Shown piece by piece: positions 24,537 to 32,206 of a stretch of DNA of 64,000 nt. Source of the DNA: Pseudomonas sp. Fl4BN1 (lineage in GTDB: Bacteria > Pseudomonadota > Gammaproteobacteria > Pseudomonadales > Pseudomonadaceae); assembly GCF_009908285.1 (NCBI RefSeq), contig NZ_JAAARM010000001.1, positions 1 through 64,000 of the forward strand, in the 5' to 3' direction. Below the pieces are notes generated by a model that saw only the letters and a list, made by a program, of their open reading frames with translations, was not told where the DNA came from and did not search any database. Within the stretch, counting starts at the first letter, position 1. Every line of letters starts with the position of its first letter. The position numbers and the translations under genes are program-made.

Positions 24537-25937
24537 ATGGGTATGAGCGAACACCAGCAAAAGGAATGGAAGGCAACTTGGCGCGATGAGTACCTGAAAT
24601 GGATATGCGGCTTTGCCAATGCCGCGGGTGGTGTCCTGGAGATCGGGCGTAACGATGCCGGGGCGCCGGTAGACGTGGTCAATGCAGCACGTCTTTTGGA
24701 GGAGATTCCCAATAAGGTGCGCGATGTGCTGGGCATCATGGTGGCGGTGAATCTGCATCAGGAAGCTGGCAAGACGCTGTTGCAGATTGTGGTGCCTGCC
24801 TATCCTAGCCCGGTCAGCTACAAGGGGGAGTACCACTACCGCAGTGGCAGTACCAAGCAGGAGCTGAAGGGCGCGGCGCTGTCACGCTTTCTGTTGCGCA
24901 AGCAGGGCCTGCACTGGGATGGCGTGCCTTTGCCCGGCCTCGGCCTGGATGATTGCCTGCCCGCCGCGCTGCAGGGGTTTCGCACCCGTGCGGCGAAAAG
25001 TGGGCGGGTGGACGAAGCCGTACTGGAAGACAGCGACACCGCCCTGCTGGCCAGTCTGCAACTGGAAGAGGGGCAGTACCTCAAGCGAGCCACGGCCCTG
25101 TTGTTTGGCAACCAACCCGAACGGTTTGTCCCCGGCGCCTATATCAAGCTTGGTTTTTTCATCACCGATGACGATCTGCGTTATCAGGATGAAATCCATG
25201 GAGACCTGTTCTCCCAGGTGGAAAAGGTGCTGGAGCTGTTGCACAGCAAATACCTCAAGGCGTACATCCGCTACGAGGGCATTCAGCGTGTGGAACGCTA
25301 TCTGTTCCCCTTGCAGGCCCTGCGCGAGGCGCTGCTCAATGCAGTGATCCACAAGGATTACGCCAGCGGCATCCCGATCCAGGTCAGTGTCTATGACCAC
25401 CAGATCGTGCTCTGGAACCCAGGGCAGTTGCCTGAGCACTGGACCCGGGAGCAGCTGCTGGCCAAGCATCCGTCCCATCCTTTCAACCCGCTGCTGGCTT
25501 CGGCATTTTTCCGTGCCGGTTATGTGGAGTCCTGGGGGCGGGGCATTGAGAAGATTTTCAGCGAGTGCCGCAAGCACGGTATTGGCTCGCCGCTGTTCGA
25601 TATCAGCTTGTCCGGTCTGATGCTCACTTTTCGTGCTGATCCGGCACAGCTGGTTGAGGCCTTGGGTGAGGCGGCCCTGACGGTGGTGGAGATGACTACC
25701 CAAGAAACTACCCAAGAAACTACCCAAGAAACTACCCAAGAAATCAGCTCGGAAACGGTTCGCGGGCAGATCGTCGCCCTGTTGCGTCAGCAGCCGCTGG
25801 CCACTCGGCGCGATCTGGCAAAACAGCTTGGCCTGAGCCCTGATGGGGTCAAATATCACATGGACAAGTTGCGAGCAGCCGGAGTGGTCCGGCATGTGGG
25901 GCCAACCAAAGGCGGGAGTTGGGAAGTGCTCATATGA
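24537..25937 (+). CDS. AlbA_2/ATPase-domain transcriptional regulator
   Basis: A 466-residue protein. GGAAGGA stands five bases before the ATG at 24537; a second ATG follows two codons later. The N-terminal 120 residues are a Schlafen-type AlbA_2 domain (EWKATWRDEYLKWICGFANA, GGVLEIGRND). An ATPase_c_4 part follows near residues 260-330 (LREALLNAVIHKDYASGIPI, SWGRGIEKIF), then a linker of four TTQE repeats (about 386-401), then a winged-helix end (LATRRDLAKQLGLSPDGVKYHM). Proteins of this layout are predicted ATP-dependent transcription regulators. It stands alone in an accessory stretch and its targets are unknown. Confidence 0.88.
   Translation: MGMSEHQQKEWKATWRDEYLKWICGFANAAGGVLEIGRNDAGAPVDVVNAARLLEEIPNKVRDVLGIMVAVNLHQEAGKTLLQIVVPAYPSPVSYKGEYHYRSGSTKQELKGAALSRFLLRKQGLHWDGVPLPGLGLDDCLPAALQGFRTRAAKSGRVDEAVLEDSDTALLASLQLEEGQYLKRATALLFGNQPERFVPGAYIKLGFFITDDDLRYQDEIHGDLFSQVEKVLELLHSKYLKAYIRYEGIQRVERYLFPLQALREALLNAVIHKDYASGIPIQVSVYDHQIVLWNPGQLPEHWTREQLLAKHPSHPFNPLLASAFFRAGYVESWGRGIEKIFSECRKHGIGSPLFDISLSGLMLTFRADPAQLVEALGEAALTVVEMTTQETTQETTQETTQEISSETVRGQIVALLRQQPLATRRDLAKQLGLSPDGVKYHMDKLRAAGVVRHVGPTKGGSWEVLI
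25695..25742 (+). repeat. Four exact 12-base tandem repeats inside the AlbA/ATPase gene
   Basis: ACTACCCAAGAA occurs four times in a row without change, encoding TTQE four times between the ATPase-like part and the winged helix. Because the unit is a multiple of three, copy-number changes alter the linker length without breaking the frame. Confidence 0.95.
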
Positions 25938-26078
25938 CGGCGGGACTGATTAGGGTGTGCCTTCGAGAATGAGCGGTATCGCCGAAGCAGGGTGGGTATA
26001 AGAGGTCTGAAGTGTTCACAAATGAGTATTTGTTACTAGGCCTCAACGGTCAGTAAGAAATGTGCGCTGAGGTCGGCT

Positions 26079-26462
26079 TTAGTCCGTTTTACCCATTTTT
26101 ATGGCGTTTGCAGCGGCGTAACGCTCTCCTATACTTGCCCCGGTTTCGCCCTTGGCAATGGCCATTAGCTGTTCTCTAGATTGTTCATCCAGATATGCAT
26201 GGCGGTCGTGTAAAAGCCTGTTTGCAGCGGTGCGATTGTGAGTAGACGCGTCGGTTCGCGAAATCTTCACTAACTCTTCGTCATTGCAGGTGCTGAATTG
26301 CTCCTTGGCATCCTGAAGTTTTTCGCTTTGCTCCTTGAGTGCGCGCATACCCTCTTGGGCGACATACTTGGTGGCCTTGATGATATTTTCTTTGGTGACT
26401 GTCGTCTTGACCGCTTCCTTGCCCTTGTCGATGGCGGTGTTTAGCAAGCTCTTCCAATCCAT
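26079..26462 (-). CDS. Hypothetical helical protein
   Basis: A 127-residue protein, MDWKSLLNTAIDKGKEAVKT..., with AAGGAC about nine bases before the ATG at 26462. It is highly charged and predicted all-helical: amphipathic lysine-rich N-terminus, then YVAQEGMRALKEQSEKLQDA, then ISRTDASTHNRTAANRLLHD and a C-terminal YAAANAIKMGK. No membrane segment. It is separated from the 51-residue gene upstream by a strong bidirectional terminator, so it has its own promoter or is expressed by read-through. I do not recognise the family. Confidence 0.7.
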   Translation of the reverse strand: MDWKSLLNTAIDKGKEAVKTTVTKENIIKATKYVAQEGMRALKEQSEKLQDAKEQFSTCNDEELVKISRTDASTHNRTAANRLLHDRHAYLDEQSREQLMAIAKGETGASIGERYAAANAIKMGKTD

Positions 26463-26490
26463 GGTGTTGTCCTTGATTGAAGATAAAGAC

Positions 26491-26516
26491 AAAAGCCCGT
26501 TTAACTACGGGCTTTT
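26491..26516. terminator. Bidirectional terminator between two small minus-strand genes
   Basis: AAAAGCCCGT and ACGGGCTTTT form a perfect ten-base stem with loop TTAACT. The A/T-rich flanks allow termination on either strand, most likely of the 51-residue gene. Confidence 0.8.
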
Positions 26517-26542
26517 GCTAGAAGAACATTGACTGTTGCCCG

Positions 26543-26698
26543 TTAAACCTCCACCGCGGAGATGATTTTGGCATTACCTCGTTCTCTCTCTTTGATCTTC
26601 TCTTTGGCCTGACTGGCGCTGCTGGCTTGAACACTTGTAGTTGAAACTGATGAGCTACCAGTACGCGTGTAAGTCACTCTGAAGGTTTTGTTGCTCAT
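26543..26698 (-). CDS. Small 51-residue protein
   Basis: The frame starts ATGAGCAACAAAACC on the minus strand and ends with TAA at 26543. AAGGAG lies eight bases before the ATG, an excellent ribosome site. The protein MSNKTFRVTYTRTGSSS ... AKIISAVEV has a beta-strand start, a Ser/Thr-rich turn, and a charged helix (QAKEKIKERERGNAK) before a last strand. A strong terminator follows its stop. The neat signals argue that it is real although short. Function unknown; the layout suggests a compact alpha/beta domain. Confidence 0.7.
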   Translation of the reverse strand: MSNKTFRVTYTRTGSSSVSTTSVQASSASQAKEKIKERERGNAKIISAVEV

Positions 26699-26874
26699 GG
26701 TCTGGCTCCTTGACGATGTTCGCTATATCAGTAGCGATCCTTGTTACTTTTTTCTGTCGCAAAGACCCTAGCAGTCTTTTTTTGGATTGCCAGTATCGGG
26801 GAGGGCGTTTCAGAAGATTGGTAGGAGACGCGAGGAGGTCACCGCAACGAGGTTACGGTACAAGACAAAAAACA

Positions 26875-26908
26875 AAAAAGCCCCAGGCCTGATGGCCTGG
26901 GGCTTTTT
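26875..26908 (-). terminator. Terminator of tRNA-Arg
   Basis: AAAAAGCCCCAGGCC and GGCCTGGGGCTTTTT form a 15-base perfect stem with loop TGAT, ten bases beyond the tRNA 3' end on the minus strand. On that strand the stem ends in a T-run. Confidence 0.9.
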
Positions 26909-26917
26909 CGTTAGAGC

Positions 26918-26994
26918 TGGTGCACCCGGCGGGATTCGAACCCACGACCCCTGCCTTCGGAGGGCAGTACTCTATCCAGCTGAGCTACGGATGC
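26918..26994 (-). tRNA. tRNA-Arg (anticodon CCG)
   Basis: A 77-base minus-strand tRNA with encoded CCA (TGG at 26918-26920 on the plus strand). Acceptor GCATCCG pairs with CGGGTGC with one T-G wobble. The anticodon arm CTGCC-CTCCGAA-GGCAG gives anticodon CCG, reading CGG for arginine. The T-arm has GTGGGTTCGAATCCCGC. The terminator follows directly. No duplicated 3' end marking an integrated island was seen. Confidence 0.97.
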
Positions 26995-27182
26995 AGTGCG
27001 GGCGACATCATACCTATGTCGACTCGGGGCGTCCACGCCGGTTTTCATCGAGCTTCTCCAGCCGTCGGCAATCCCCGGAAACCCGGGCCATAGCGGCAGT
27101 TTTTCCCGCTGAACCGGCCGTGCGGCCCCGCGCACCCTGCAGCCACATCCGTGCAATCACGGGGCACAGGGAGGTGCGGGAA

Positions 27183-27725
27183 ATGAACTGTTCGATGCAA
27201 GACGGTCTGCAGGCAGCGCTGGCGGACCAGCTGTTCGAGGCGAGCTGGAAGGCGGTGTTGCCCGGGTTGCAGCGGCGTGCCCGACAGTTGGCGCGGGGCA
27301 ATGCCGATGGCGCCCAGGAGTGGCTGGCGGCCACGGCGATCAAGGCGCTGTTGTTCTTTCGCCGGTCGCCGGAGCGGATCCGTGACCCCCAGGGCTTCAT
27401 GTTCCTGGTGCTTGACCATGTGTTTCTCGACAGTTGCCGCCGGCGAGCCCGGGAGCAGCGCCTGTTCGTGGATTTCGCCGATTTCGAACAGGATCCTCTG
27501 CAGCAGCTGGAGGCTCCGCAGTTATCGGTGCTGGAGCAAGTGGAGTTGCTGGAAGCCCTGGCCCTGCTCAGTCGACGGGTGGCGCAACTGCCACTGAAGA
27601 AGCGCAGGTTGTTTGAACTCAAGTTTGTCGATGACCTGCCTTATCCGCACATTGCCGCCGAGCTGGGGATGAACCAGCCCCTGGCGCGCAAGCATGTACA
27701 GCTGTTGCGGGCGCAGTTGCGCTGA
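27183..27725 (+). CDS. Sigma-70 family factor heading the reb locus
   Basis: A 180-residue protein. GGGAGG precedes the ATG at 27183; in-frame sequence further upstream overlaps the tRNA and is not coding. Region 2 is weakly conserved (AATAIKALLFFRRSPERIRDP, VLDHVFLDSCRRRAREQ), and region 4 is clear (LPLKKRRLFELKFVDDLPYPHIAAELGM ... RKHVQLLRAQLR). It resembles small ECF-like factors. It lies 119 bases before the first RebB-type gene in the same direction, so it probably controls the reb genes, as regulators are often found beside such clusters. Confidence 0.85.
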   Translation: MNCSMQDGLQAALADQLFEASWKAVLPGLQRRARQLARGNADGAQEWLAATAIKALLFFRRSPERIRDPQGFMFLVLDHVFLDSCRRRAREQRLFVDFADFEQDPLQQLEAPQLSVLEQVELLEALALLSRRVAQLPLKKRRLFELKFVDDLPYPHIAAELGMNQPLARKHVQLLRAQLR

Positions 27726-27844
27726 TCCACCGCGAAGATTCACAGCCGGCCCGCTGAGGCGTTCTCCTTCAGTGAGCCTGTTTTTCGACGCTGTAGCCGG
27801 CGCCGCCGCCCCTGCGGTGGGCCATTCCATCTAAGGAGAGATGT

Positions 27845-28072
27845 ATGCCAGATCCAATGGTCAACTCGCAGATCACCGATGCCGTCACCCAGACCAACGT
27901 CAAAGTGGTGGCCGAGGCCCCGGCCCAGGCCATCGCCTCGCTGTATCAGGTGGCAAGTCATTCGACGGGGTTGTCGTTGCAGAACGCGGTCAACAGCCAG
28001 CAGGCGCTGAACCAGATTTCCAATGCGGTGGTGTCCAAGGCCGTGGCGCTGATCATGGCGATCGGCGAGTAG
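27845..28072 (+). CDS. RebB family R-body protein (75 residues)
   Basis: A 75-residue protein with AAGGAGAG before the ATG. The core VNSQITDAVTQTNVKVVAEAPAQ is the diagnostic start of the RebB ('killing trait') family, followed by SLYQVASHSTGLSLQNAVNSQQALNQ and a short hydrophobic end. RebB-type proteins polymerise into R-bodies, coiled ribbons that unroll on a pH change and can rupture membranes. It is shorter and more divergent than the two copies at 29522 and 29892. First structural gene of the cluster. Confidence 0.9.
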   Translation: MPDPMVNSQITDAVTQTNVKVVAEAPAQAIASLYQVASHSTGLSLQNAVNSQQALNQISNAVVSKAVALIMAIGE

Positions 28073-28096
28073 GGCTGATGGCCCGGGAGAATCGTC

Positions 28097-28777
28097 ATGG
28101 CGTGGTTCAAGAAGAAAACTCCACCTGCAGCTGCGGCCGATGAAACCGTGACGGCCGCTGGCGACCCGAGTACCGCTGTTCCGGCCACCGATCCGGCTGC
28201 GGCCTCGGTGAGTGCTGCCACTCCGGCGCCCGAGCCTGCAGCCGCCGACTCGGCGGCGGGTCCTCCGCTGTCGAAGTCGCCCGCGGGCACTGCGCGCTCT
28301 TCGGTGATGGAGACCATGAACGAGCAGATGCTGAAACAGGCCGCTACTCCCAGCACGGACAGCACCGCGGCCCTGAACAGCCAGATCGTCCAGGCGGTGC
28401 AGTTCACCAATGCCCAGACCTTCAGTTATGCCCCGGCACAGATCGCGATCGCACCGGACATGATGATCAGCCAGGCCGCGGGCCTGGTGGCGCAGTCGGC
28501 GGCGGGGTACTTCGATGGGGTCAGCAAGCTGGCGCTGGCGGCCCAGGCGGTGCTGCTCAAGCAGATGACCGAGAACATCGTCAAAGAGAACATCAAGGGC
28601 GCGGCCGAGGATGCCCTGGGCGCCTTGGCCACGGACCTGCTGGTGGGGGCCGCGGCGGCGGTAGCGGCTGCCGCCGGGGCCATGGAAGCCGAAGCGGCGA
28701 GTGTGGCTATCGACAAGATCGACGCCAGCATCGCCAAGTACAGCGCCACCCTGGCCAATCGAGCGGCGTCCTCCTGA
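28097..28777 (+). CDS. Long RebB-like protein with Ala/Pro-rich head and hydrophobic tail
   Basis: A 226-residue protein. The first 90 residues are Ala/Pro-rich and probably disordered. A RebB-like core follows (residues about 95-145, LNSQIVQAVQFTNAQTFSYA, PAQIAIAPDMMISQAAGLVA), then an Ala-rich amphipathic or membrane-active helix (LATDLLVGAAAAVAAAAGAM). It begins 24 bases after the first reb gene, so they are co-transcribed. Larger Reb members could act as assembly, scaffold or membrane-contact components; which one is not clear from sequence. Confidence 0.75.
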   Translation: MAWFKKKTPPAAAADETVTAAGDPSTAVPATDPAAASVSAATPAPEPAAADSAAGPPLSKSPAGTARSSVMETMNEQMLKQAATPSTDSTAALNSQIVQAVQFTNAQTFSYAPAQIAIAPDMMISQAAGLVAQSAAGYFDGVSKLALAAQAVLLKQMTENIVKENIKGAAEDALGALATDLLVGAAAAVAAAAGAMEAEAASVAIDKIDASIAKYSATLANRAASS

Positions 28778-28785
28778 AATCCACG

Positions 28786-28829
28786 GCCCTCGGGCGCGCA
28801 AGGCGCCAGGGGAGCTTGTGCCCGAGGGC
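28786..28829 (+). other. Inverted repeat within the reb operon
   Basis: GCCCTCGGGC and GCCCGAGGGC, a perfect ten-base inverted repeat with a 24-base loop containing GGCGCC, lies just after the long reb gene stop. There is no T-run, so it may stabilise or process the upstream mRNA rather than end it fully. Confidence 0.7.
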
Positions 28830-28923
28830 TCGCGCTGGTGCGTGTCCCTTGTCCCCCTGGCGTTGAAGTTCGACGGACCCGGTGCCCAGCGCTTCAACGC
28901 CATTCATCAATAAGGAGCATGAG

Positions 28924-29409
28924 ATGGCGAATGAAGCCCCCAATGCGATCGCGACGATCCTCAGTTTTGCCGAAGCCTATTTGAAGCGCCCGTTGACCAT
29001 GGTCGAACGCCAGGTGCTGGAGGCCTTTGTGCAGAACAAGCCGCTGGACCTTTCCCAGGCCTCGCAACAAAGCGTCGACCAGGCGCGCCAGCGAGCCATG
29101 GAACTGATCCGCAACGACGAGCAGCGCACCCGGCAGGTGATCGATCAGGTGGCCGGCCCCGAAGCCGCCAGCCAGAACAATCCCCAGGCCCGGGAACTGG
29201 TGTTGCAGCAACTGCTGGCGGCTGCCGGCTCCCTGGCCCAGGCCCCGGCTGCGCCACCGCCGCCTGCGGTGGATGACCCCGCACTCAAGGGGATGATCAC
29301 AGACCTGGTGCAGCAAGAAGTGAAGGCTGCGGTCGAGGTCCGCCTGGCCGAGCTGGCGCAGAAAGTCGAAGACACCCTCCAGCAGGTGATTGCGGGCAGT
29401 GGGCAATAA
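28924..29409 (+). CDS. Hypothetical protein in the reb locus
   Basis: A 161-residue protein with AAGGAG ahead of the ATG at 28924. An N-terminal helical domain (NAIATILSFAEAYLKRPLTM, VERQVLEAFVQ) is followed by a Gln-rich stretch, a Pro/Ala linker (residues about 112-122), and a C-terminal helix with coiled-coil character (VQQEVKAAVEVRLAELAQKV). No RebB signature is seen and I do not recognise the family. Its place between the reb genes, same strand, suggests a role in R-body assembly, length control or triggering. Confidence 0.75.
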   Translation: MANEAPNAIATILSFAEAYLKRPLTMVERQVLEAFVQNKPLDLSQASQQSVDQARQRAMELIRNDEQRTRQVIDQVAGPEAASQNNPQARELVLQQLLAAAGSLAQAPAAPPPPAVDDPALKGMITDLVQQEVKAAVEVRLAELAQKVEDTLQQVIAGSGQ

Positions 29410-29482
29410 ACCCCCGCTGAAATAAGCCACTGGCCCCAGGGGCCCGGGTTCACAGGAAAAGGCTTGCCACGTTCACTCAATG

Positions 29483-29500
29483 ACACGGAATGCTCCGTGT
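29483..29500 (+). promoter_or_regulatory. 5' leader hairpin with GGA before rebB copy
   Basis: ACACGGA and TCCGTGT form a seven-base stem around ATGC, 22 bases before the start codon. The word ACACGGAATG resembles the RsmA/CsrA recognition sequence (ACANGGAUG core), so post-transcriptional control is possible. One site alone is weak evidence. Confidence 0.4.
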
Positions 29501-29521
29501 TCTAACAAAGGAAGTTGAGCC

Positions 29522-29836
29522 ATGCCACTTGTAAACGAACAAATCACCGATGCCGTCACCCAGACCAACGTCAAGGTCGTCGCTGAAGCGCCGGCCATGG
29601 CGATGGGCACCATCTACCAATCGATGGCCCAGGCCACCGCGATCCTGTTCCAGAACTCGGTCTCGGCGCAGCAGCAGCAAAACACCCTGGCCCAGGCCGC
29701 GACCAACCAGGGGGTGATGCAGATCTACAGCGTCGACACCACCGCTGGCGCTGCGGCCACCGAGAAGGTTGCCCAAGGCGGGGTTTCCGACAACCTCACC
29801 AGCCTGCTGACGGTGCTCAAGTCCTTCCAGGGCTGA
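29522..29836 (+). CDS. RebB family R-body protein, tandem copy 1
   Basis: A 104-residue protein with AGGAAG before the ATG. The sequence MPLVNEQITDAVTQTNVKVV, then EAPAMAMGTIYQSMAQATAI and FQNSVSAQQQQNTLAQAATN is the full RebB domain. Short, helical and Gln/Ala-rich, it fits subunits that polymerise into R-body ribbons. It is about 90% identical to the copy at 29892 by eye, clearly a tandem duplication. A hairpin in its leader and an intergenic break suggest it can be expressed separately from the first three genes. Confidence 0.93.
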   Translation: MPLVNEQITDAVTQTNVKVVAEAPAMAMGTIYQSMAQATAILFQNSVSAQQQQNTLAQAATNQGVMQIYSVDTTAGAAATEKVAQGGVSDNLTSLLTVLKSFQG

Positions 29837-29891
29837 GTCGCTGAAAGCGTGATCACCACCTAAGTTGTTCCTGCTAAAAAATGGAGTTTTT

Positions 29892-30206
29892 ATGAGCACA
29901 GTCAGTCCGCAAATCACCGATGCCGTCACCCAGACCAACGTCAAGGTCGTCGCCGAAGCGCCGGCCATGTCGATGGGCACCATCTACCAATCCATGGGCC
30001 AGTCCGTGGCCATCCTGTTCCAGAACTCGGTTTCGGCGCAGCAGCAGCAAAACACCCTGGCCCAGGCGGCTACCAACCAGGGCGTGATGCAGATCTACAG
30101 CGTCGATACCACCGCCGGTGCGGCGGCCACCGAGAAAGTCGCCCAGGGCGGTGTGACCGACAACCTCACCAGCCTGTTGACGGTGCTCAAGTCGTTCAAC
30201 AGCTGA
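29892..30206 (+). CDS. RebB family R-body protein, tandem copy 2
   Basis: A 104-residue protein, MSTVSPQITDAVTQTNVKVV and onward, starting at 29892 with GGAG six bases ahead; an upstream in-frame start at 29865 lacks that support. It differs from the previous copy mainly at the first ten residues, at MSMGTIYQSMGQSVAI, and at the last two residues. In known R-body systems more than one small Reb protein is needed for ribbon formation, so the pair may be co-subunits. A GC-rich hairpin follows the stop. Confidence 0.93.
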   Translation: MSTVSPQITDAVTQTNVKVVAEAPAMSMGTIYQSMGQSVAILFQNSVSAQQQQNTLAQAATNQGVMQIYSVDTTAGAAATEKVAQGGVTDNLTSLLTVLKSFNS

Positions 30207-30226
30207 CCGTCCCCAAGGCGTCACGC

Positions 30227-30265
30227 CAGCGCCCCCGCCGCCTGTTGCAGGCTGCGGGGGCGCTG
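30227..30265 (+). terminator. GC-rich hairpin ending the reb locus
   Basis: CAGCGCCCCCGC and GCGGGGGCGCTG, a perfect 12-base stem with a 15-base loop, stands 20 bases after the last reb stop. It lacks a real T-run. Confidence 0.6.
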
Positions 30266-30587
30266 TCGTTTGCCCGGCGACTTGGGATGCTGATCCGGGT
30301 TTTTTACCGCCAAGCGCCTTTACGTTCTTTTTTTCGAACAGCCTATTGTCCTTTACCCCCGTTGACCCTAGGATTCGTTTGAGATTTCAAACGCTCTTGC
30401 CTGGGTGCCCAACTGCACGTCTATCCTTGTGTGCGATATTTTCGTGCTTCAACCCAGTGAACGATTTTCCTGACGGCAGCCTTGTCACTGGCCGGTGACC
30501 GCGCGACAGCGCTCACTCCTCTGACCAGGTGCCTTTCTACAATCACAATTCGCCCCGCGTATGCGCGGTGCTGTTAAGGAAGCCGAC
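30266..30587 (+). promoter_or_regulatory. gabD promoter region with palindrome
   Basis: About 320 non-coding bases. CGTTTGA-GATT-TCAAACG (30376-30393) is a perfect seven-base palindrome and a candidate operator. TGGGTG-N6-CTGC (30402-30416) has the GG/GC spacing of a sigma-54 promoter but departs from consensus at several places. Neither is proven. Confidence 0.4.
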
Positions 30588-32030
30588 ATGCAGCTCAAAG
30601 ACGCCCAGTTGTTCCGCCAACAAGCCTTCATCGATGGGGCTTGGGTCGACGCGGACAATGGTCAGACGATCAAGGTCAACAACCCCGCTACCGGTGAGAT
30701 CCTCGGTACCGTGCCAAAGATGGGCGCCGCCGAAACCCGCCGCGCCATCGAAGCCGCCGACAAGGCCCTGCCGGCCTGGCGTGCCCTGACCGCCAAAGAG
30801 CGCGCCAACAAGCTGCGCCGCTGGTACGAATTGCTGATCGAAAACCAGGACGACCTCGGTCGCCTGATGACCCTGGAGCAGGGCAAGCCACTGGCCGAAG
30901 CCAAGGGCGAAATCGCCTACGCCGCCTCGTTCATCGAGTGGTTCGCCGAAGAAGCCAAGCGCATCTACGGTGACGTGATTCCCGGCCATCAACCCGACAA
31001 GCGCCTGATCGTGATCAAGCAGCCGATCGGCGTGACCGCAGCCATCACCCCGTGGAACTTCCCGGCGGCGATGATCACCCGTAAAGCCGGCCCGGCCCTG
31101 GCCGCCGGTTGCACCATGGTGATCAAGCCTGCTTCGCAAACCCCGTTCTCGGCCCTGGCCCTGGTTGAACTGGCCCATCGTGCCGGCATCCCCAAAGGCG
31201 TGCTGAGCGTGGTTACCGGCAGCGCCGGCGACATCGGCGGCGAGCTGACCAGCAACCCGATCGTGCGTAAATTGTCCTTCACCGGCTCCACCGAAATCGG
31301 TCGCCAGCTGATGGCCGAATGCGCCAAGGACATCAAGAAAGTCTCCCTGGAGCTGGGCGGTAACGCGCCATTCATCGTGTTCGACGACGCCGACCTGGAT
31401 AAGGCCGTCGAAGGCGCGATCATCTCCAAGTACCGCAACAACGGCCAGACCTGCGTCTGCGCCAACCGCCTGTACATCCAGGATTCGGTGTACGACGCCT
31501 TCGCCGAGAAACTCAAGGTCGCGGTGGCCAAGCTGAAGATCGGCAACGGCCTGGAAGAAGGCACCACCACCGGTCCCTTGATCGATGAAAAGGCCGTGGC
31601 CAAGGTCCAGGAGCACATCAACGATGCCCTGAGCAAAGGCGCGACCCTGCTGGCGGGCGGCAAGTCGATGGAAGGCAACTTCTTCGAGCCGACCATCCTG
31701 ACCAACGTGCCGAAAAATGCCGCGGTGGCCAAGGAAGAAACCTTCGGTCCATTGGCGCCGCTGTTCCGCTTCAAAGACGAAGCCGAAGTCATCGCCATGT
31801 CCAACGACACCGAGTTCGGCCTGGCTTCGTACTTCTATGCCCGTGACCTGGGTCGGGTGTTCCGCGTGGCCGAAGCCCTGGAATACGGCATGGTCGGGGT
31901 CAACACCGGTCTGATCTCCAACGAAGTGGCGCCGTTCGGCGGCATCAAGGCCTCGGGCCTGGGCCGTGAAGGTTCCAAGTACGGCATCGAGGACTACCTG
32001 GAAATCAAGTACCTCTGCCTGGGCATCTGA
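30588..32030 (+). CDS. gabD: Succinate-semialdehyde dehydrogenase (NADP+)
   Basis: A 480-residue aldehyde dehydrogenase, cytoplasmic. It oxidises succinate semialdehyde to succinate, the second step of 4-aminobutyrate breakdown, and related enzymes also act on glutarate semialdehyde. Motifs: TPWNFPAAMITRKAGPALAA, FTGSTEIGR, LELGGNAPF with the general base, and the nucleophile in NNGQTCVCANR (Cys 289). AAGGAA precedes the ATG at 30588. gabT follows on the same strand, 176 bases later, forming the usual gabDT unit. Confidence 0.96.
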   Translation: MQLKDAQLFRQQAFIDGAWVDADNGQTIKVNNPATGEILGTVPKMGAAETRRAIEAADKALPAWRALTAKERANKLRRWYELLIENQDDLGRLMTLEQGKPLAEAKGEIAYAASFIEWFAEEAKRIYGDVIPGHQPDKRLIVIKQPIGVTAAITPWNFPAAMITRKAGPALAAGCTMVIKPASQTPFSALALVELAHRAGIPKGVLSVVTGSAGDIGGELTSNPIVRKLSFTGSTEIGRQLMAECAKDIKKVSLELGGNAPFIVFDDADLDKAVEGAIISKYRNNGQTCVCANRLYIQDSVYDAFAEKLKVAVAKLKIGNGLEEGTTTGPLIDEKAVAKVQEHINDALSKGATLLAGGKSMEGNFFEPTILTNVPKNAAVAKEETFGPLAPLFRFKDEAEVIAMSNDTEFGLASYFYARDLGRVFRVAEALEYGMVGVNTGLISNEVAPFGGIKASGLGREGSKYGIEDYLEIKYLCLGI

Positions 32031-32206
32031 TTTCGCTTCAAGCGCGGGGGGCACGAGAGCGCTGTCCCTTTGCGCCGCTGTAAAAACGCACTTTTCAAGG
32101 TGGCCCGGGAAGGCTCCGACAGTCGATCAACGCATGCTGTCGCAGTCTCTTCCCCGCCCCGCAACCCTTGAATCACGCCGCTCCAGGAGCGGTGAATGAG
32201 GATTTT

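Noticed and set aside
26918..26994. tRNA-Arg as an island attachment site for the 24-27 kb region
   Set aside because: No second copy of the tRNA 3' end and no integrase were seen in the window.
26787..27182. N-terminal extension of the reb sigma factor
   Set aside because: The frame crosses the tRNA gene and its terminator; the ribosome site and family start are at 27183.
30543..32054. A 503-residue minus-strand frame opposite gabD
   Set aside because: Shadow of a certain gene with full catalytic motifs.
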